A stretch of DNA of 64,000 nucleotides from Agapetus fuscipes (lineage: Eukaryota; Arthropoda; Insecta; Trichoptera; Glossosomatidae), in NCBI GenBank assembly GCA_951799405.1, contig OX637337.1, forward strand, positions 14,816,347 through 14,880,346, given 5' to 3'. The first letter of the stretch is position 1; every line of letters begins with the position of its first letter. Shown here piece by piece: positions 19,516 through 30,056 of this stretch. The notes beneath the pieces were generated by a model, which worked only from the letters and a program-made list of their open reading frames with translations, made no database searches and was not told the DNA's origin. The translations under genes and the position numbers were made by a program.

Positions 19516-20812
19516 AAACTTTGAAAGATTTGTTTTTCACAACCTTAAAAAATATGCACCAAAATGTTATTGCCTATAATTAGAGGTGGCCGTTTAAACG
19601 AAAAGCAGTTTAAAATAGCTGCTTTATATTTTAAGCAACTAAGCGCGCTTACAATTTAAACAAAAAGTCGTTTTGAAAAATAAGCGTATAAGCGTTTGAA
19701 AAATAAGCGTATAAGGCGTGTTATAAATAAAACGAAACTTAATTAAACGAAAGTTGCTTATGCTTATTTTATACGCTTATTTTTCAAACGCTTATGGGGT
19801 GTTATAAAGCTAAATCTGCCGTTTTTGTTTCTTACACTTTATGGTCTTAGCAAAATAGTTACAGTAATGAAAAAAATCAAGCATGTTTATTATTTTTTAT
19901 CTTAATTACAAAGCTTAAACAAAATATATAACTTAAGAATTGCCACCACAAAAAAATATTTAGAAAAACGCGTTTTTTTTTACATTTTTAGCTTTTTTTC
20001 GTGTGTGCTGTATTTTGTTTTTTTGCTTTTTACTTACAGAACTATACATTGTTTAGGTTCAATACTCAACATTTTTTCAATAATGTCAATAGTTTAATGA
20101 TAATAATGTGAATTAAATTTTAATTAAATCAAAGAACACAGTTAAAACGTAATCGCAACACCCCCCCCCCCCCCCCCGCCAGCGGAAAATTGTGGCTCGA
20201 TAATCAATATTTACAATAAACCCAAAAAACGCTTTTTAAGCTGCTTATTTTAAAAAGCGTAAGCGTTTTTTCGTTTTTTTTACTAAGCCGTTTTTTCCAT
20301 CTCTACCTATAATGCTTCATTATAAGCTTCACTATCATATCAGAAGAAAAAAAGGGGGTGTTGATGATTTCGTTCTCCCACAATCTTCCAGCACAAAAAT
20401 ATTGAAATCTGTAAAGTATGAAAAATTTTAAGATTTTTGTTTCACAACCTTAAAAAATATGCACAAAAATGTTACTGCATATAATGCTTAATGATTGCTT
20501 CACTATCATATCGGAAGAAAAAAAGGGGGTGTTTATGATTTCGTTCTCCCACGATATTCCAGCACAAAAATATTGAAATCTGTAAAGTATTAAACTTTGA
20601 AAGATTTTTTTTTCACAACCTTAAAATATGCACAAAAATGTTATTGCATATAATGCTTCATTATAAGCTTCACTATCACATAAAAAGGGGGTGTTTATGA
20701 TTCGTTCTCCCACAATCTTCCAGCACAAAAATATTGAAATCTGTAAAGTATGAAGCTTTGAAAGATTTTTTTCACAACCTTAAAAAATATGCACAAAATT
20801 TTTATTTCATAT
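19516..20812 (-). repeat. Satellite units in inverted orientation
   Basis: Short piece at 19516-19580, then three units at about 20310-20420, 20480-20600 and 20650-20812 reading CCAGCACAAAAATATTG on +. The 19583-20303 element is inserted in them. Confidence 0.8.
19583..20303. mobile_element. TIR element with TA target, 0.7 kb
   Basis: GAGGTGGCC at the left and GGCC-like GGTTTTTTCCATCTC at the right give imperfect inverted ends bounded by TA. The interior is rich in AAGCGT / ACGCTT motifs, with C17 at 20160-20176. No ORF. Confidence 0.5.
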
Positions 20813-21905
20813 GGCTCAGTTTAGACACACGAAATTTTTTTGAAAAAGTTTCGATAGTGACGTCAAGCAAGATGGCCGCTCCGCAGTGACAGTTGCTGGC
20901 AATTTTGATATTATGATGATTTTTAAAAAATGCCGCATGACCCGCTTATTTCGTAATGTTGGTCAGACTGAGTTGTCAGACATTTCCACTTCGGAGTTAA
21001 AATGTCTGAAAAGTCAAAGACAATAATGCTATGGACTCGACAATTTTGGTAGGTATTTTAAATTTTTTTGTTAATTTAAAACTCGAAAACCTTTATTTTT
21101 TGTGAAAACTAAAAACAATTTGGAAATTATAAAATAATTGTTAACCCCTTGAAAAGAAAAAGGAAGAAGGTAATAATTAAATTGAGTTTGTTCTTACTTT
21201 TGGATAAAAAACAATTTTATTTCACAACGGTGTTTTTTCCATTGCAACGTTGAAACTTTTCACGGAAGAAACATGTTAATCAATTATTTTTATAAGTCGT
21301 AAATAATTTCAGTCGTAAGGGAAAATAAAATTTAATGTTGGTCTCGGCAAATATGCGCCAAAAACAATGACACAATATAATGTGAACACAATATAAAATA
21401 CCAATGCAATATTAATGACACAATTGCAATATTGCATTCTGTTTCATAAAAATATTTTTGAGGTTAAGAACCCGTAATATATTTTCACAACTAACATTGG
21501 AATATTTAGCCAGTTTGTACAACACCACGATGAATTTTAAGTTATCTGTATGATTCTTTTTTTTACCGACGCATAGTTAAACTTAACACGTAAAATAATT
21601 TAATTCCTACATTATTAATTTAATCCCATTCGATCCCATCGGAAAAAATCCCATCGGAAAAAATGGAGGCAACTCTGCAGAGGCTCTGGCCACCCCTAGC
21701 GGAATGGCGACAGAGTTACAGTTACAGATGTTTGAATAAACCGCAACAGCTAAATGCCATTAGAAGAAAAAGATTCTGTTTTGTTCAAAAAATATTTTGT
21801 TCAAATGTGTGTGGAGACGGAAAACCGATAGTTGCCGCTAAAAATCGCTGTCTGACGTCACTATCGAAACTTTTTCAAAAAAATTTCGTGTGTCTAAACT
21901 GAGCC
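20813..21905. mobile_element. 1.1-kb TIR element with about 53-bp inverted ends
   Basis: GGCTCAGTTTAGACACACG ... CGTGTGTCTAAACTGAGCC with near-perfect ends of about 53 bp, bounded by TAT. Inserted in satellite, which resumes at 21906. It carries the LINE 3' end shared with 6174-6240 at 21655-21725. No transposase seen. Confidence 0.85.
21655..21725 (+). mobile_element. LINE 3'-end fragment inside the TIR element
   Basis: AGAGGCTCTGGCCACCCCTA and GGAATGGCGACAGAGT match 6174-6240. Confidence 0.75.
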
Positions 21906-22005
21906 TATAATGCTTCATTATAAGCTTCACTATCATATCAGAAGAAAAAAAGGGGGTGTTTATGATTTCGTTCTCCCACAATCTTTCAGCACAAAAAAAA
22001 TCAAA
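21906..22005 (-). repeat. Last inverted satellite unit
   Basis: GATATGATAG-containing unit in minus orientation, ending near 22000. Confidence 0.75.
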
Positions 22006-22735
22006 GTGGTATGAATATATTTTTTTATGTGAATTGTTCACATACCAGCCGGTTTAATTAAAAAAATACGTAGAAATGAATAAATATAATAAAATTACCT
22101 TTAAAATAAAATCCATTTAATTCGGGAAACGTTTTGTGAGACAGCATCCCACAGCTGTCAGGCTGGCAGTTGTCAGGCTGTCTTCACACCGGTAGCCGGC
22201 TTAATGACATTTGCACAAGGTTTTCTTCTTTTTCTAATATTTATTTAATGCGGATAAATACTTTCGAGAGTGAAATCAATAAAAGAATTTGTGCGCGTGC
22301 GGTTGGTAGTGGAGCGGTAGTCGAGCACGACCCCGTTAACTAGTATTTTGCTACGGGTAACCTTTTTTTATAATATCGGTAGCCATATTGGAATACATCT
22401 TGGTTTGAGTGAAGTATCAAGAGGAGTAAGGCGGAAGGGGAAGAAGTGGTATTTTAACTGAAATCAGAATGAGCGTAAATAAATCTGAATTCATGATTTA
22501 TATTTACCTACTGTAATCCATTTAAAAAAAAGAGTTTAAGTGTAAATAAACTTTGCATTGTTTAGTATGTATTAAATTGATCACTTTTTATTAAAAAGAA
22601 CTGATGAAAAAATATTTTTAAATGATGCTTGAACTGTGCAGTGTGCTTAGCACACGCCTGCTTGGCGCCTGTCGACCGCCGCAAACGTCAAGCGCTGTGG
22701 TCAAGCGTATTTGAAATTAACTGTTTTATTTTCAC
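22006..22735. other. Spacer with one short repeat
   Basis: 22140-22205 matches 13685-13745 in reverse. Otherwise nothing recognised. Confidence 0.4.
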
Positions 22736-23100
22736 TATTATTGAAGAGTGTAGAGAGTAATGAAATCAAGAAGACTCCAGTGGCCGGACACGTAGCAAGT
22801 GCAGAAGACTCCAGGATCATCAGAACTGTCTTGGATGGTGCCCCCTCAGGCGTTAGACCACTCGGGACGTCCCAGGATGCGGTGGGCAGAGAACGTTGAA
22901 GCCAACGCCGAAGCTTTGGGAGTGAGGCGACCATGGAGGGAAGCAGCACAAGGCAGAGTGGTGCAGGTGTCCCTGAGCCTTGAAGGCTGTCGGCTGATGA
23001 GCCGAAGAAAGTGAAATTAAAGTGTATAGATTTCATATTATAAATATTTCCGGTCCTCAGGCCATCATCAGGGGACAATCATCAGGGATCCAAAACTTTT
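22736..23100 (+). mobile_element. LINE C-terminal fragment with frameshift, followed by a Penelope-type hairpin motif
   Basis: Two frames together give VAGHVASAEDSRIIRTVLDG then GRPRMRWAENVEANAEALGV, a familiar LINE C-terminal block. On the minus strand 23045-23078 reads CCTGATGATGGCC...GGACCGGAAAT, the same CTGA-hairpin-GAAA layout as at 11655-11700. Confidence 0.65.
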
Positions 23101-23385
23101 GCAAGAAATAGTACAGAATGCCAGTGTCCTTGACAATATAGACAGGTGCCTATTTGATTGTTTACCTACTACATTTATCTTTGCCATATCATTTGTGTTG
23201 TTTACATTGAGGTTTTTTTATTAATTTTTTTCTTTACACTGTGTATTTTTGTGATTGTATGACTAATCTTTCTAGAATAAATAAATATTGTGCAAAATAT
23301 AAGTGTTTTATTTTGATAGCTTTAGCAAAAATAATAATATTCATCAATAATATCATGGCAGATAATAATATTATATGAATATTAT

Positions 23386-24777
23386 CAGAGGCGGTTCCCC
23401 AATACAGTTCAACGGGACAGTGCACTGCCTAGATTTTGTAATAATTTTAACAAAATAATTGTATAAACTTTAAAATATAAAAGTATATTGTGTGGCAGAT
23501 GTTTTGAATGGTCGCTGAAGTTAAAAATCATAATTATATGGAGCGCCTGAGGTTTACGCTAGTACAAAGCCGCCGTACATGATACATAATATTATTGTTT
23601 AGTTATACTCCTCGTGCATTTGTCCCAGTGAACGGATTTCAATGAACAATTCCTTTACATTTTCTGAGATCAGTTAGGAACCGTGATATAGAGGGAGAGA
23701 GCTGATAAATTATAGGCCTTTTGTGCGAGCAACAAGGATAACTGCGTGCATTGCCGACATATAATAATTATTCGTGCGTGATATTCGAAAACAATGAAAT
23801 CCTTGTAGGACATTGATTACAAATAATATAAGCCAGTAACTCGAATTTGGTTGACCTCCATTCCGTCATCAGTTGACGTTAAAATAAACAGCTGCTGGTT
23901 GTTTTTTCATCGAACGTGAAGATTTTTTCCATTATTTTCTAATTTATCGTGAAACAACTTACAATTTTGTTTTTTACTAATTTCCTGACGATAAATTTTA
24001 ATAATAAAGTAAACGTGGACATTATAAAAAAAATCATAGTTGAATAGTATTTGAAAAAGAACATTATTTGAAAGCATCGCAAGTGCGTGAAGATGGTGAA
24101 AAAGATAAAAGTTAAACAGCATGCACTTTCGCAAACTCAAGTTGAGCTTGTAATGCATTTCAATTTATTAGGCCGAACAGATCTTCGACAAATGCTTGAT
24201 GTTAGTTATAGACAATCAAGTAAAAAGTTCAATGACGAAGTGCGTTCAAACAGATTAATAATTACCTATATCTAGAATAATTGATTGTGTAAAATTTTGT
24301 GCTGATTTGGCTTTGATTGAGGCTTTCGCTCAAGCGAAGGAGCGACGGATGGATTTCCATTTCAAATATGTAACTGTAAGTACGAGCTTAAAATACGCTA
24401 ATTTGTTATGCAATAAAACGGGTGTAGGTACTTACTCGTGTATACGTAAATAAAACAATATATTTTGGATGGTTGGTGCATTAACACTGTGAAAATTCAT
24501 CTTTATTTAGTTATTAAAAAATCTGTTTTATTTTCACTTTTAATTTTTTTTTAAAGGACACAGACCTGATGATGACTACTGTGTAGTCGAAAACGTTTGT
24601 GTCCTTTAAAACAATAATAATAAAAAGTGAAAATAAAACTGAGTTTTTAATAACTAAATAAAACAATCTATATTTACGTATTTCTTGCAATTTCCATTCA
24701 AAGCAAAAAAAATACAAGAAAAAATGAACTTGCGGAAATTATGAACTGCCAACATTTTTATTGAGGAGCCGCCTCTG
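23386..24777. mobile_element. 1.4-kb hAT-type element
   Basis: Ends CAGAGGCGG / CCGCCTCTG with perfect 8-bp duplications AATATTAT (23378-23385, 24778-24785). It contains a short protein-like stretch at about 24093-24275 (MVKKIKVKQHALSQTQVELV) of unknown origin and a Penelope-type palindrome at 24525-24660. No full transposase. Confidence 0.88.
24470..24670. mobile_element. Penelope-type 3' palindrome
   Basis: ATTAACACTGTGAAAATTCA is shared with 11562-11581. Around it is a palindrome whose centre reads GACCTGATGATGACTACTG then GTAGTCGAAAACG, with AAAGGACACA pairing to TGTGTCCTTT outside. Confidence 0.7.
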
Positions 24778-24786
24778 AATATTATA

Positions 24787-24972
24787 TGTTAAAATTATGT
24801 TGAAACGGCAGGATAATTGGATAATATTAATTTATTTCGCACAGACTTTTTCACAACAACAACATATTATTTTTCACTTCAATGACATTCCTTTGTTTTG
24901 CAAATTCAAAAACAGTGTTCTATATTCAAACTTATTCTAACTAAATATTTGTTTCATTTATTAAATTCAACA
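24787..24972 (-). repeat. Copia 3' LTR
   Basis: Pairs with 29296-29483. On the element strand a purine tract (TTAAGGGAGTG) precedes it. Confidence 0.88.
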
Positions 24973-25101
24973 CACTCCCTTAATGAATGAAATAAACAAA
25001 AATAATAATGAACATAAAATAAAGAATTACACAATAATAATAACATAAAGATTTTCAAATTTTAACAATAGTTTGAATAAATAAAGCAAACACTAAATTA
25101 A

Positions 25102-25701
25102 TAGGGTATTTGCAATAGTGAGGAATTTGATAAAAAGTATATTATTTTGATAGATTTCGAAAAATCTAATAATAATATGTTGATTTGAAGCCGAAAATAT
25201 TTTTTTTCGATTTTATATTTAAAAAAGAAAATATAGGTTTTTGGACAAGTTTTTAAACGGATGTGAGATCTGCTTCTTGTATTTCGGGTAATGTGACGTC
25301 ATATGTTGACGTCACGTTCTTTTATTGACATTCCATACTCTGTTAACATGTGTTGTTGACAACAGAAACAAATGAAAACAACAAAAACAAATGATATGTT
25401 CTTAAAGAAACACACAAACTTCTTGAAAAAACACATCCGCAATGATGTAAACATGAAAAAGCGATGCTTGAATGACATTAATGTGAGGGCTGTCAGTTGA
25501 TACGGCGATGTTTACAAGACCGTGACGTCACGCGAGAAAACTTCATCTAGTAGCGTTTTGGCGCGAAAATTCAAAGATCGATTTTAAAATGCTTATAACT
25601 TTGCTAAAAATACAACTAAAATTAGAATTCAAGAAGTTTTGGGCTAATAAAGCATAAAAGAATTTAAATCACAAAAAAAATAAAAATGTGAAAATACCCT
25701 A
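25102..25701. mobile_element. 600-bp TTAA-flanked MITE (piggyBac-like)
   Basis: Inverted ends TAGGGTATTT / AAATACCCTA with TTAA at both sides (25098-25101, 25702-25705). Inserted in the copia element after its RT. No ORF. Confidence 0.88.
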
Positions 25702-26511
25702 TTAAGACATGAGCTTATTGTAAAATATTCCATCTTTTGTGGTTCCTTTAAGATTATATCGAAGTGTCCTCTTGATATTCACAACGTCCTTTTTCATTGG
25801 TTGTTTTGAGAAGCGGCTAGCATAATTTACAGCATAGCTTATATCAGGACGAGTCTTTGTTAACATATAAAGTAAACTACCCACAATTTCTTGATATAGG
25901 AAATCAGATGATGCAAATTCTTCATTATCATGTACATTGTCTTGATGAGCAATCGGAGTATTAGTTGCTTTTGCTTGTTGCATATTGTACTTCTTAATAA
26001 CTTGCTCAGCATAATTTTGTTGACTAACAAACACTCCCTCTTCGGTTTGTTCAATGTTCATCCCTAAATAAATGTTAGGTTCATGATTGATAGTGGTTTC
26101 AAAAAGTTTACTCAGCTTATTTAGTAGGTTGTGCATGTAATGGTTATTCTCTCCTATTACAATACCATCATCAACATGTATGGCGATAAACAATTTTTCA
26201 TCTGCTTTTGTTGACTTGAAAACACATTGATCTGTTTGCAACGGTTGAAGTCCTTCTGAGTATAAAAATTGTGTCAGGCGTTTATACCATTGATGTGGAG
26301 CCTGTTTGAGTCCATATATAGATTTTTTGAGTCGGCATATTTTACCTGGTATATACATGTCTTTCGGCAATTGCATATAAATTTCTTCTTCTAGTTTCCC
26401 GTATAAAAAGGTAGATTTCACATCAAAAGTACTGATTTTCAATTTTTCTGAAGCGGCTATTGCTAATAGCATTCTCAATGAATTAGATTGTACAACAGAA
26501 CTGCATATGTA
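25702..26511 (-). CDS. Copia reverse transcriptase (3' part, after in-frame stop)
   Basis: Same frame as the upstream ORF. It contains FDVKSTFLYGKLEEEIYMQL, KSIYGLKQAPHQWYKRL, the catalytic IHVDDGIVIG and KTRPDISYAVNYASRF. It stops at GIFYNKLMS where RNase H should follow; the stop is made from the TTAA of the adjoining MITE. One nonsense change upstream plus this truncation make the polyprotein non-functional. Confidence 0.92.
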   Translation of the reverse strand, partial: YICSSVVQSNSLRMLLAIAASEKLKISTFDVKSTFLYGKLEEEIYMQLPKDMYIPGKICRLKKSIYGLKQAPHQWYKRLTQFLYSEGLQPLQTDQCVFKSTKADEKLFIAIHVDDGIVIGENNHYMHNLLNKLSKLFETTINHEPNIYLGMNIEQTEEGVFVSQQNYAEQVIKKYNMQQAKATNTPIAHQDNVHDNEEFASSDFLYQEIVGSLLYMLTKTRPDISYAVNYASRFSKQPMKKDVVNIKRTLRYNLKGTTKDGIFYNKLMS

Positions 26512-29181
26512 CTAATAATTCAATTGTTCTTTTTGCTGACAGCCTCGAGCTACTAGTCTCGCTTTATACCGTCCACCTTCCTTAATCTTGAATAACCAAC
26601 GGCTTGTGATTGTCTCTTTTCCTTTAGCACACTCTTCGTTGACCAAATCCCATGTATTGTTTTTTATTAAACTGTCTTTTTCTTCTTGAATTGCTTTAAT
26701 CCACTTTTGCTTATCATTACTTTGCATGCATTCATCATAGGTAAAAGGATATTCTTCGGTGAGCAGGGTAAACATGACATAGTCATTGTATTTATCCGGC
26801 ATTCTTCTCTTACGTTGCGGTCTTTGATAGCCTTCATCTTGGCTTTCAACATTTTCTTCTTGTTGATTATCTAAATTTTGGATTTGATTTTGTTCTTCAA
26901 CAGTTTCTTGATGAATTTCATCTTCAAATTGTAAATCATCAATGTGAATGTGTGTTCTTGAAATATTCTCAGACTGATGTTCAGGTTCATAAGAATCTGT
27001 TATCTTTACATCTCTTGAGACATATACTCTTCTGGTTTTTGGATTCCAGATTCTATAACCCACATTGGTATATCCAATAAATAACCCTTTCTGACCTCTT
27101 GGTTCTAGTTTCTTCAGATGACCTAAAACTTTTGTATAAACAACTGAACCAAAAATTATTAATCTTGATAGATTGGGTTTGATAAAATACCATTTCTCTG
27201 CTGGTGTGGTGTCTACTGTTACTGATGGGCTTCTGTTCATCAGATATGCAGCAGTCATTGCAGCATATCCCCACATTCTGTTGCTTAATTTGCAGTTATG
27301 CAACATGGCTCTTACTTTATTCATCAATGAAAGATTTACTCGTTCAGCTTTCCCATTTAGTTGAGGACTGTGTGGAACAGTATAATCCAGAGTGATACCT
27401 TTCTTTCTACACCAATCCTTAAATTGATTGCTGCTGTATTCACCACCATTGTCACATCGAATCTTCTCCACTTTCATGTTGTTGAAGTGGGCTTCACCTT
27501 CAGCTACATATTGTCTTATGTATTCTTCTGCTTCTGATTTGTAATGCAGTAAATATATTTTCAAAAAATGAGTATAGTCATCCATAAGTGTTAATACATA
27601 TTGTTCATTATCGTAAGTAGGTGGATCTATTTTCCCGCAAATATCAGTGTGAATTATTTGAAGAGGTCTTGTTGCCCTTTGCCTAATTGTGTTGAATGGT
27701 TTTCTTGTTTGTTTAGCTATAATGCATGATTCACAGAATATATCATTATTACACATCTTGATAGCTTTAGTCACTCCCTCACACAGATCAGGTAACTTCT
27801 TCAAATCTTCATAATTTATATGTCCCATCTTATTATGCCATTGTGTTGCTTCTTGTTGAGTTATGAGAGCTTCTTGCTCATTTTGTGTCTTCAAATGCAC
27901 TTCATAAAGTCCATTACTGTTTTTCTTTCCTTCAAGTGATAAATATCCTCCTTTGGCCTTAATTTGACAATTTTGGAATATTTTTACATTATTTTTATCG
28001 AAAATCACAATCCCACCTTTTTCTGTTATAACATTAACCGACAATAAATTTCTTGTTAATTCAGGTACATATGATACCTTGGTTAGAACTACATTGTCTG
28101 CTTCCACTTTTCCTATCAAACTTGCATCCAGCTTTTGACCTTTCTTTGCAACATTTATTTGTTGTTTTTCAGTTTCCTCAATGTCAGTCAATATATTTCT
28201 CTCTCGAGTGAGATGAGCATTACATCCACTATCCACAACAAAAGTTGAGTCCACATTAACATATTCAGATATATATCTGTCAACAAAATAACTGGTCCTC
28301 GAATTGTTTTTATCTTTATTTTTATTATTAAAATCTCTCCCTTGGTATCCAATGTTTCTTTTCCAGCATTTTTCTGACAAATGATTTGTTTTGTTACAAT
28401 GCAAGCATGGAGATAATTGATTCTGATTATTTTTATATTGATATTGTCTCTCTTGTTTTGGTTTTTTGCATTCACTTGCATAATGATATGACCCTCCGCA
28501 GTTAAAACATTTTACAAATTGTCTATTATTTCGATTTTTATAGTCCTGGTTTTTATTGTTATTATTTGTAAAAGTTTTGAAAGCCATTTTATCAATAGAT
28601 TTAGTTCCTCTCAATTTCTCTTCTTCACCCAACAATCTGCTTTTTAAATTTTCTAATTTCTTTTCCTCCTTTGCAGTTGAGTCCCAGGCGCTTGAAAAAT
28701 AATTATATTCCTCTGGAAGTGCTAAAATTAGTCTTGCCATAATCATTTCATCGTTTATATCCATTTTCAGCCCATTTAATCGAAAGGCTAAATTTTGAAG
28801 AGCTGCTATATTGCCAGCCATGTCTTCACATTTGATAAATTGAAATCCAAAAAAATCTGTCAATAACTTGCTTTTTTGTTGCTCTGTGTTCTTTTTATAC
28901 ACATTGCACAGCGTTGAATACATCTCATATGCATTTTCGCTACTTAATATATGAGATTTTACAGTATTATCAATGGTTCTTAAAATATAATACTGAGCCA
29001 ATGCATATTTTGACTCCCATTCTTCTATTTTTGTAATATCTGTTGGCTTTTCCTCGCCATTTATAAATCTGATTAATTTCTTAGCATTCAACAATATTCT
29101 AATTTCTTTCTCCCACATGGGAAAAGTAACAGAATCTTTCAATTTCAAAATGGAATCAAAAATATTCTCACTAAGCGCCAT
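26512..29181 (-). CDS. Copia Gag-protease-integrase-RT (5' part)
   Basis: 889 codons. Gag is at the N-terminus (MALSENIFDSILKLKDSVTF), with a CCHC zinc knuckle around residues 225-240 (CFNCGGSYHYASEC) and a second Cys/His cluster (CLHCNKTNHLSEKC). Protease DSGCNAH is near residue 320. The integrase zinc finger H-x4-H...C-x2-C (WHNKMGHINYEDL, FCESCIIAKQ) is followed by the catalytic core with HTDICG, RCDNGGEY and NGKAERVNLS. The RT start is WLFKIKEGGRYKARLVARGC. The frame ends at a TAG where family members read on, and continues in the same frame as 25702-26478. Confidence 0.93.
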   Translation of the reverse strand: MALSENIFDSILKLKDSVTFPMWEKEIRILLNAKKLIRFINGEEKPTDITKIEEWESKYALAQYYILRTIDNTVKSHILSSENAYEMYSTLCNVYKKNTEQQKSKLLTDFFGFQFIKCEDMAGNIAALQNLAFRLNGLKMDINDEMIMARLILALPEEYNYFSSAWDSTAKEEKKLENLKSRLLGEEEKLRGTKSIDKMAFKTFTNNNNKNQDYKNRNNRQFVKCFNCGGSYHYASECKKPKQERQYQYKNNQNQLSPCLHCNKTNHLSEKCWKRNIGYQGRDFNNKNKDKNNSRTSYFVDRYISEYVNVDSTFVVDSGCNAHLTRERNILTDIEETEKQQINVAKKGQKLDASLIGKVEADNVVLTKVSYVPELTRNLLSVNVITEKGGIVIFDKNNVKIFQNCQIKAKGGYLSLEGKKNSNGLYEVHLKTQNEQEALITQQEATQWHNKMGHINYEDLKKLPDLCEGVTKAIKMCNNDIFCESCIIAKQTRKPFNTIRQRATRPLQIIHTDICGKIDPPTYDNEQYVLTLMDDYTHFLKIYLLHYKSEAEEYIRQYVAEGEAHFNNMKVEKIRCDNGGEYSSNQFKDWCRKKGITLDYTVPHSPQLNGKAERVNLSLMNKVRAMLHNCKLSNRMWGYAAMTAAYLMNRSPSVTVDTTPAEKWYFIKPNLSRLIIFGSVVYTKVLGHLKKLEPRGQKGLFIGYTNVGYRIWNPKTRRVYVSRDVKITDSYEPEHQSENISRTHIHIDDLQFEDEIHQETVEEQNQIQNLDNQQEENVESQDEGYQRPQRKRRMPDKYNDYVMFTLLTEEYPFTYDECMQSNDKQKWIKAIQEEKDSLIKNNTWDLVNEECAKGKETITSRWLFKIKEGGRYKARLVARGCQQKEQLNY

Positions 29182-29279
29182 TTTCTCTTTCTTGTTTCAG
29201 GAACAATTTTCAATATTCATTTAACACTTTTATTTCACCTCTACCATCGATCTAAATAAAATATCGATGACCTCTACGT

Positions 29280-29295
29280 TTCTGGGCCCATAACC
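29280..29295 (-). promoter_or_regulatory. Copia primer-binding site, initiator-Met tRNA fragment
   Basis: On the element strand GGTTATGGGCCCAG follows the LTR directly. It is complementary to the anticodon stem-loop of eukaryotic initiator tRNA-Met, the internal-fragment priming known for copia. Confidence 0.85.
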
Positions 29296-29483
29296 TGTTA
29301 AAATTATGTTGAAACGGCAGGATAATTGGATAATATTAATTTATTTCGCACAGACTTTTTCACAACAACAACATATTATTTTTCACTAAATGACATTCCT
29401 TTGTTTTCCATATTCAAAAACAGTGTTCCATATTCAAACTTATTCTAACTACTTGAATATTGTTTCATTTATTAAATTCAACA
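29296..29483 (-). repeat. Copia 5' LTR
   Basis: Starts TGTTG-type end on the element strand at 29483 side and terminates next to the primer-binding site. Confidence 0.88.
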
Positions 29484-29737
29484 TATAGTGGTGTGGGTGT
29501 ACCCGCGTGCCGCGTGTTTATACACACATGCATACAATACCAAAGTCCGAAAAGTGAGATGTAAGGCAGCGAAGCAAGAAAGACGGGGAAGGGGGGTTTC
29601 GAAGTACGGACCTACCCCAAAGCCATGGAGTGGCTTCTCTAAGTACCTATACTCTGTGGTCGAGCAGAGAACTGTGCAGAGAACCACAGAGTAGACATGG
29701 GTCGGTACGCGTTTGTGCGATACTGAACCGATATCAT

Positions 29738-29909
29738 GGGGCGTCCACACGCTTGCCAACCATTCACAAGTCAAGCGCACAGTGTGTCATCTAGAACATG
29801 CTAGCTGGACAAAATTAGTCCATTAGACAAATTTTTGTCCAGCTAGCATGTTCTAGACGACACACTGTGCGCTTGACTTGTGAATGGTTGGCAAGCGTGT
29901 GGACGCCCC
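29738..29909. repeat. Long near-perfect palindrome (about 80-bp arms)
   Basis: GGGGCGTCCACACGCTTGCC ... GGCAAGCGTGTGGACGCCCC, with arms pairing almost throughout around a short AT-rich centre. Looks like a fold-back MITE nested in the 860-bp element. Confidence 0.92.
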
Positions 29910-29922
29910 ATCAGATATTGCG

Positions 29923-30056
29923 TACCAATATCGGATTTTAAAACTATATATTGTAATATCTATATATTGGAGATGCGGCGCGGTACCGCGCCGCATATCA
30001 GATACCGATATCAGATATTACAATATATAGTTTTAAAATCCGATATTGGTATGCTA
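29923..30056. repeat. Second palindrome with GC-rich core
   Basis: Arms of about 38 bp (ACCAATATCGGATTTTAAAA and complement) around GCGGCGCGGTACCGCGCCGC, itself a perfect palindrome. Confidence 0.9.

Larger units (their letters stand above)
24787..29483 (-). mobile_element. Copia LTR retrotransposon, RNase H lost
   Basis: LTRs of about 186-188 bp (24787-24972, 29296-29483), TGTTAAAATT...AAATTCAACA, differing at few sites. TATA flanks both ends. Internal order on the minus strand: primer-binding site, Gag, protease, integrase, RT. An in-frame TAG lies at 26512-26514. RT is followed by a stop inside the target duplication of the MITE at 25102-25701, and no RNase H is present, so the copy is defective although the LTRs are similar. 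Confidence 0.93.

Noticed and set aside
24571..24612. Hammerhead ribozyme
   Set aside because: CTGATGA and GAAA boxes are present, but the outer strands pair with each other rather than forming separate stems I and III, so not called as a ribozyme; kept as a motif finding.
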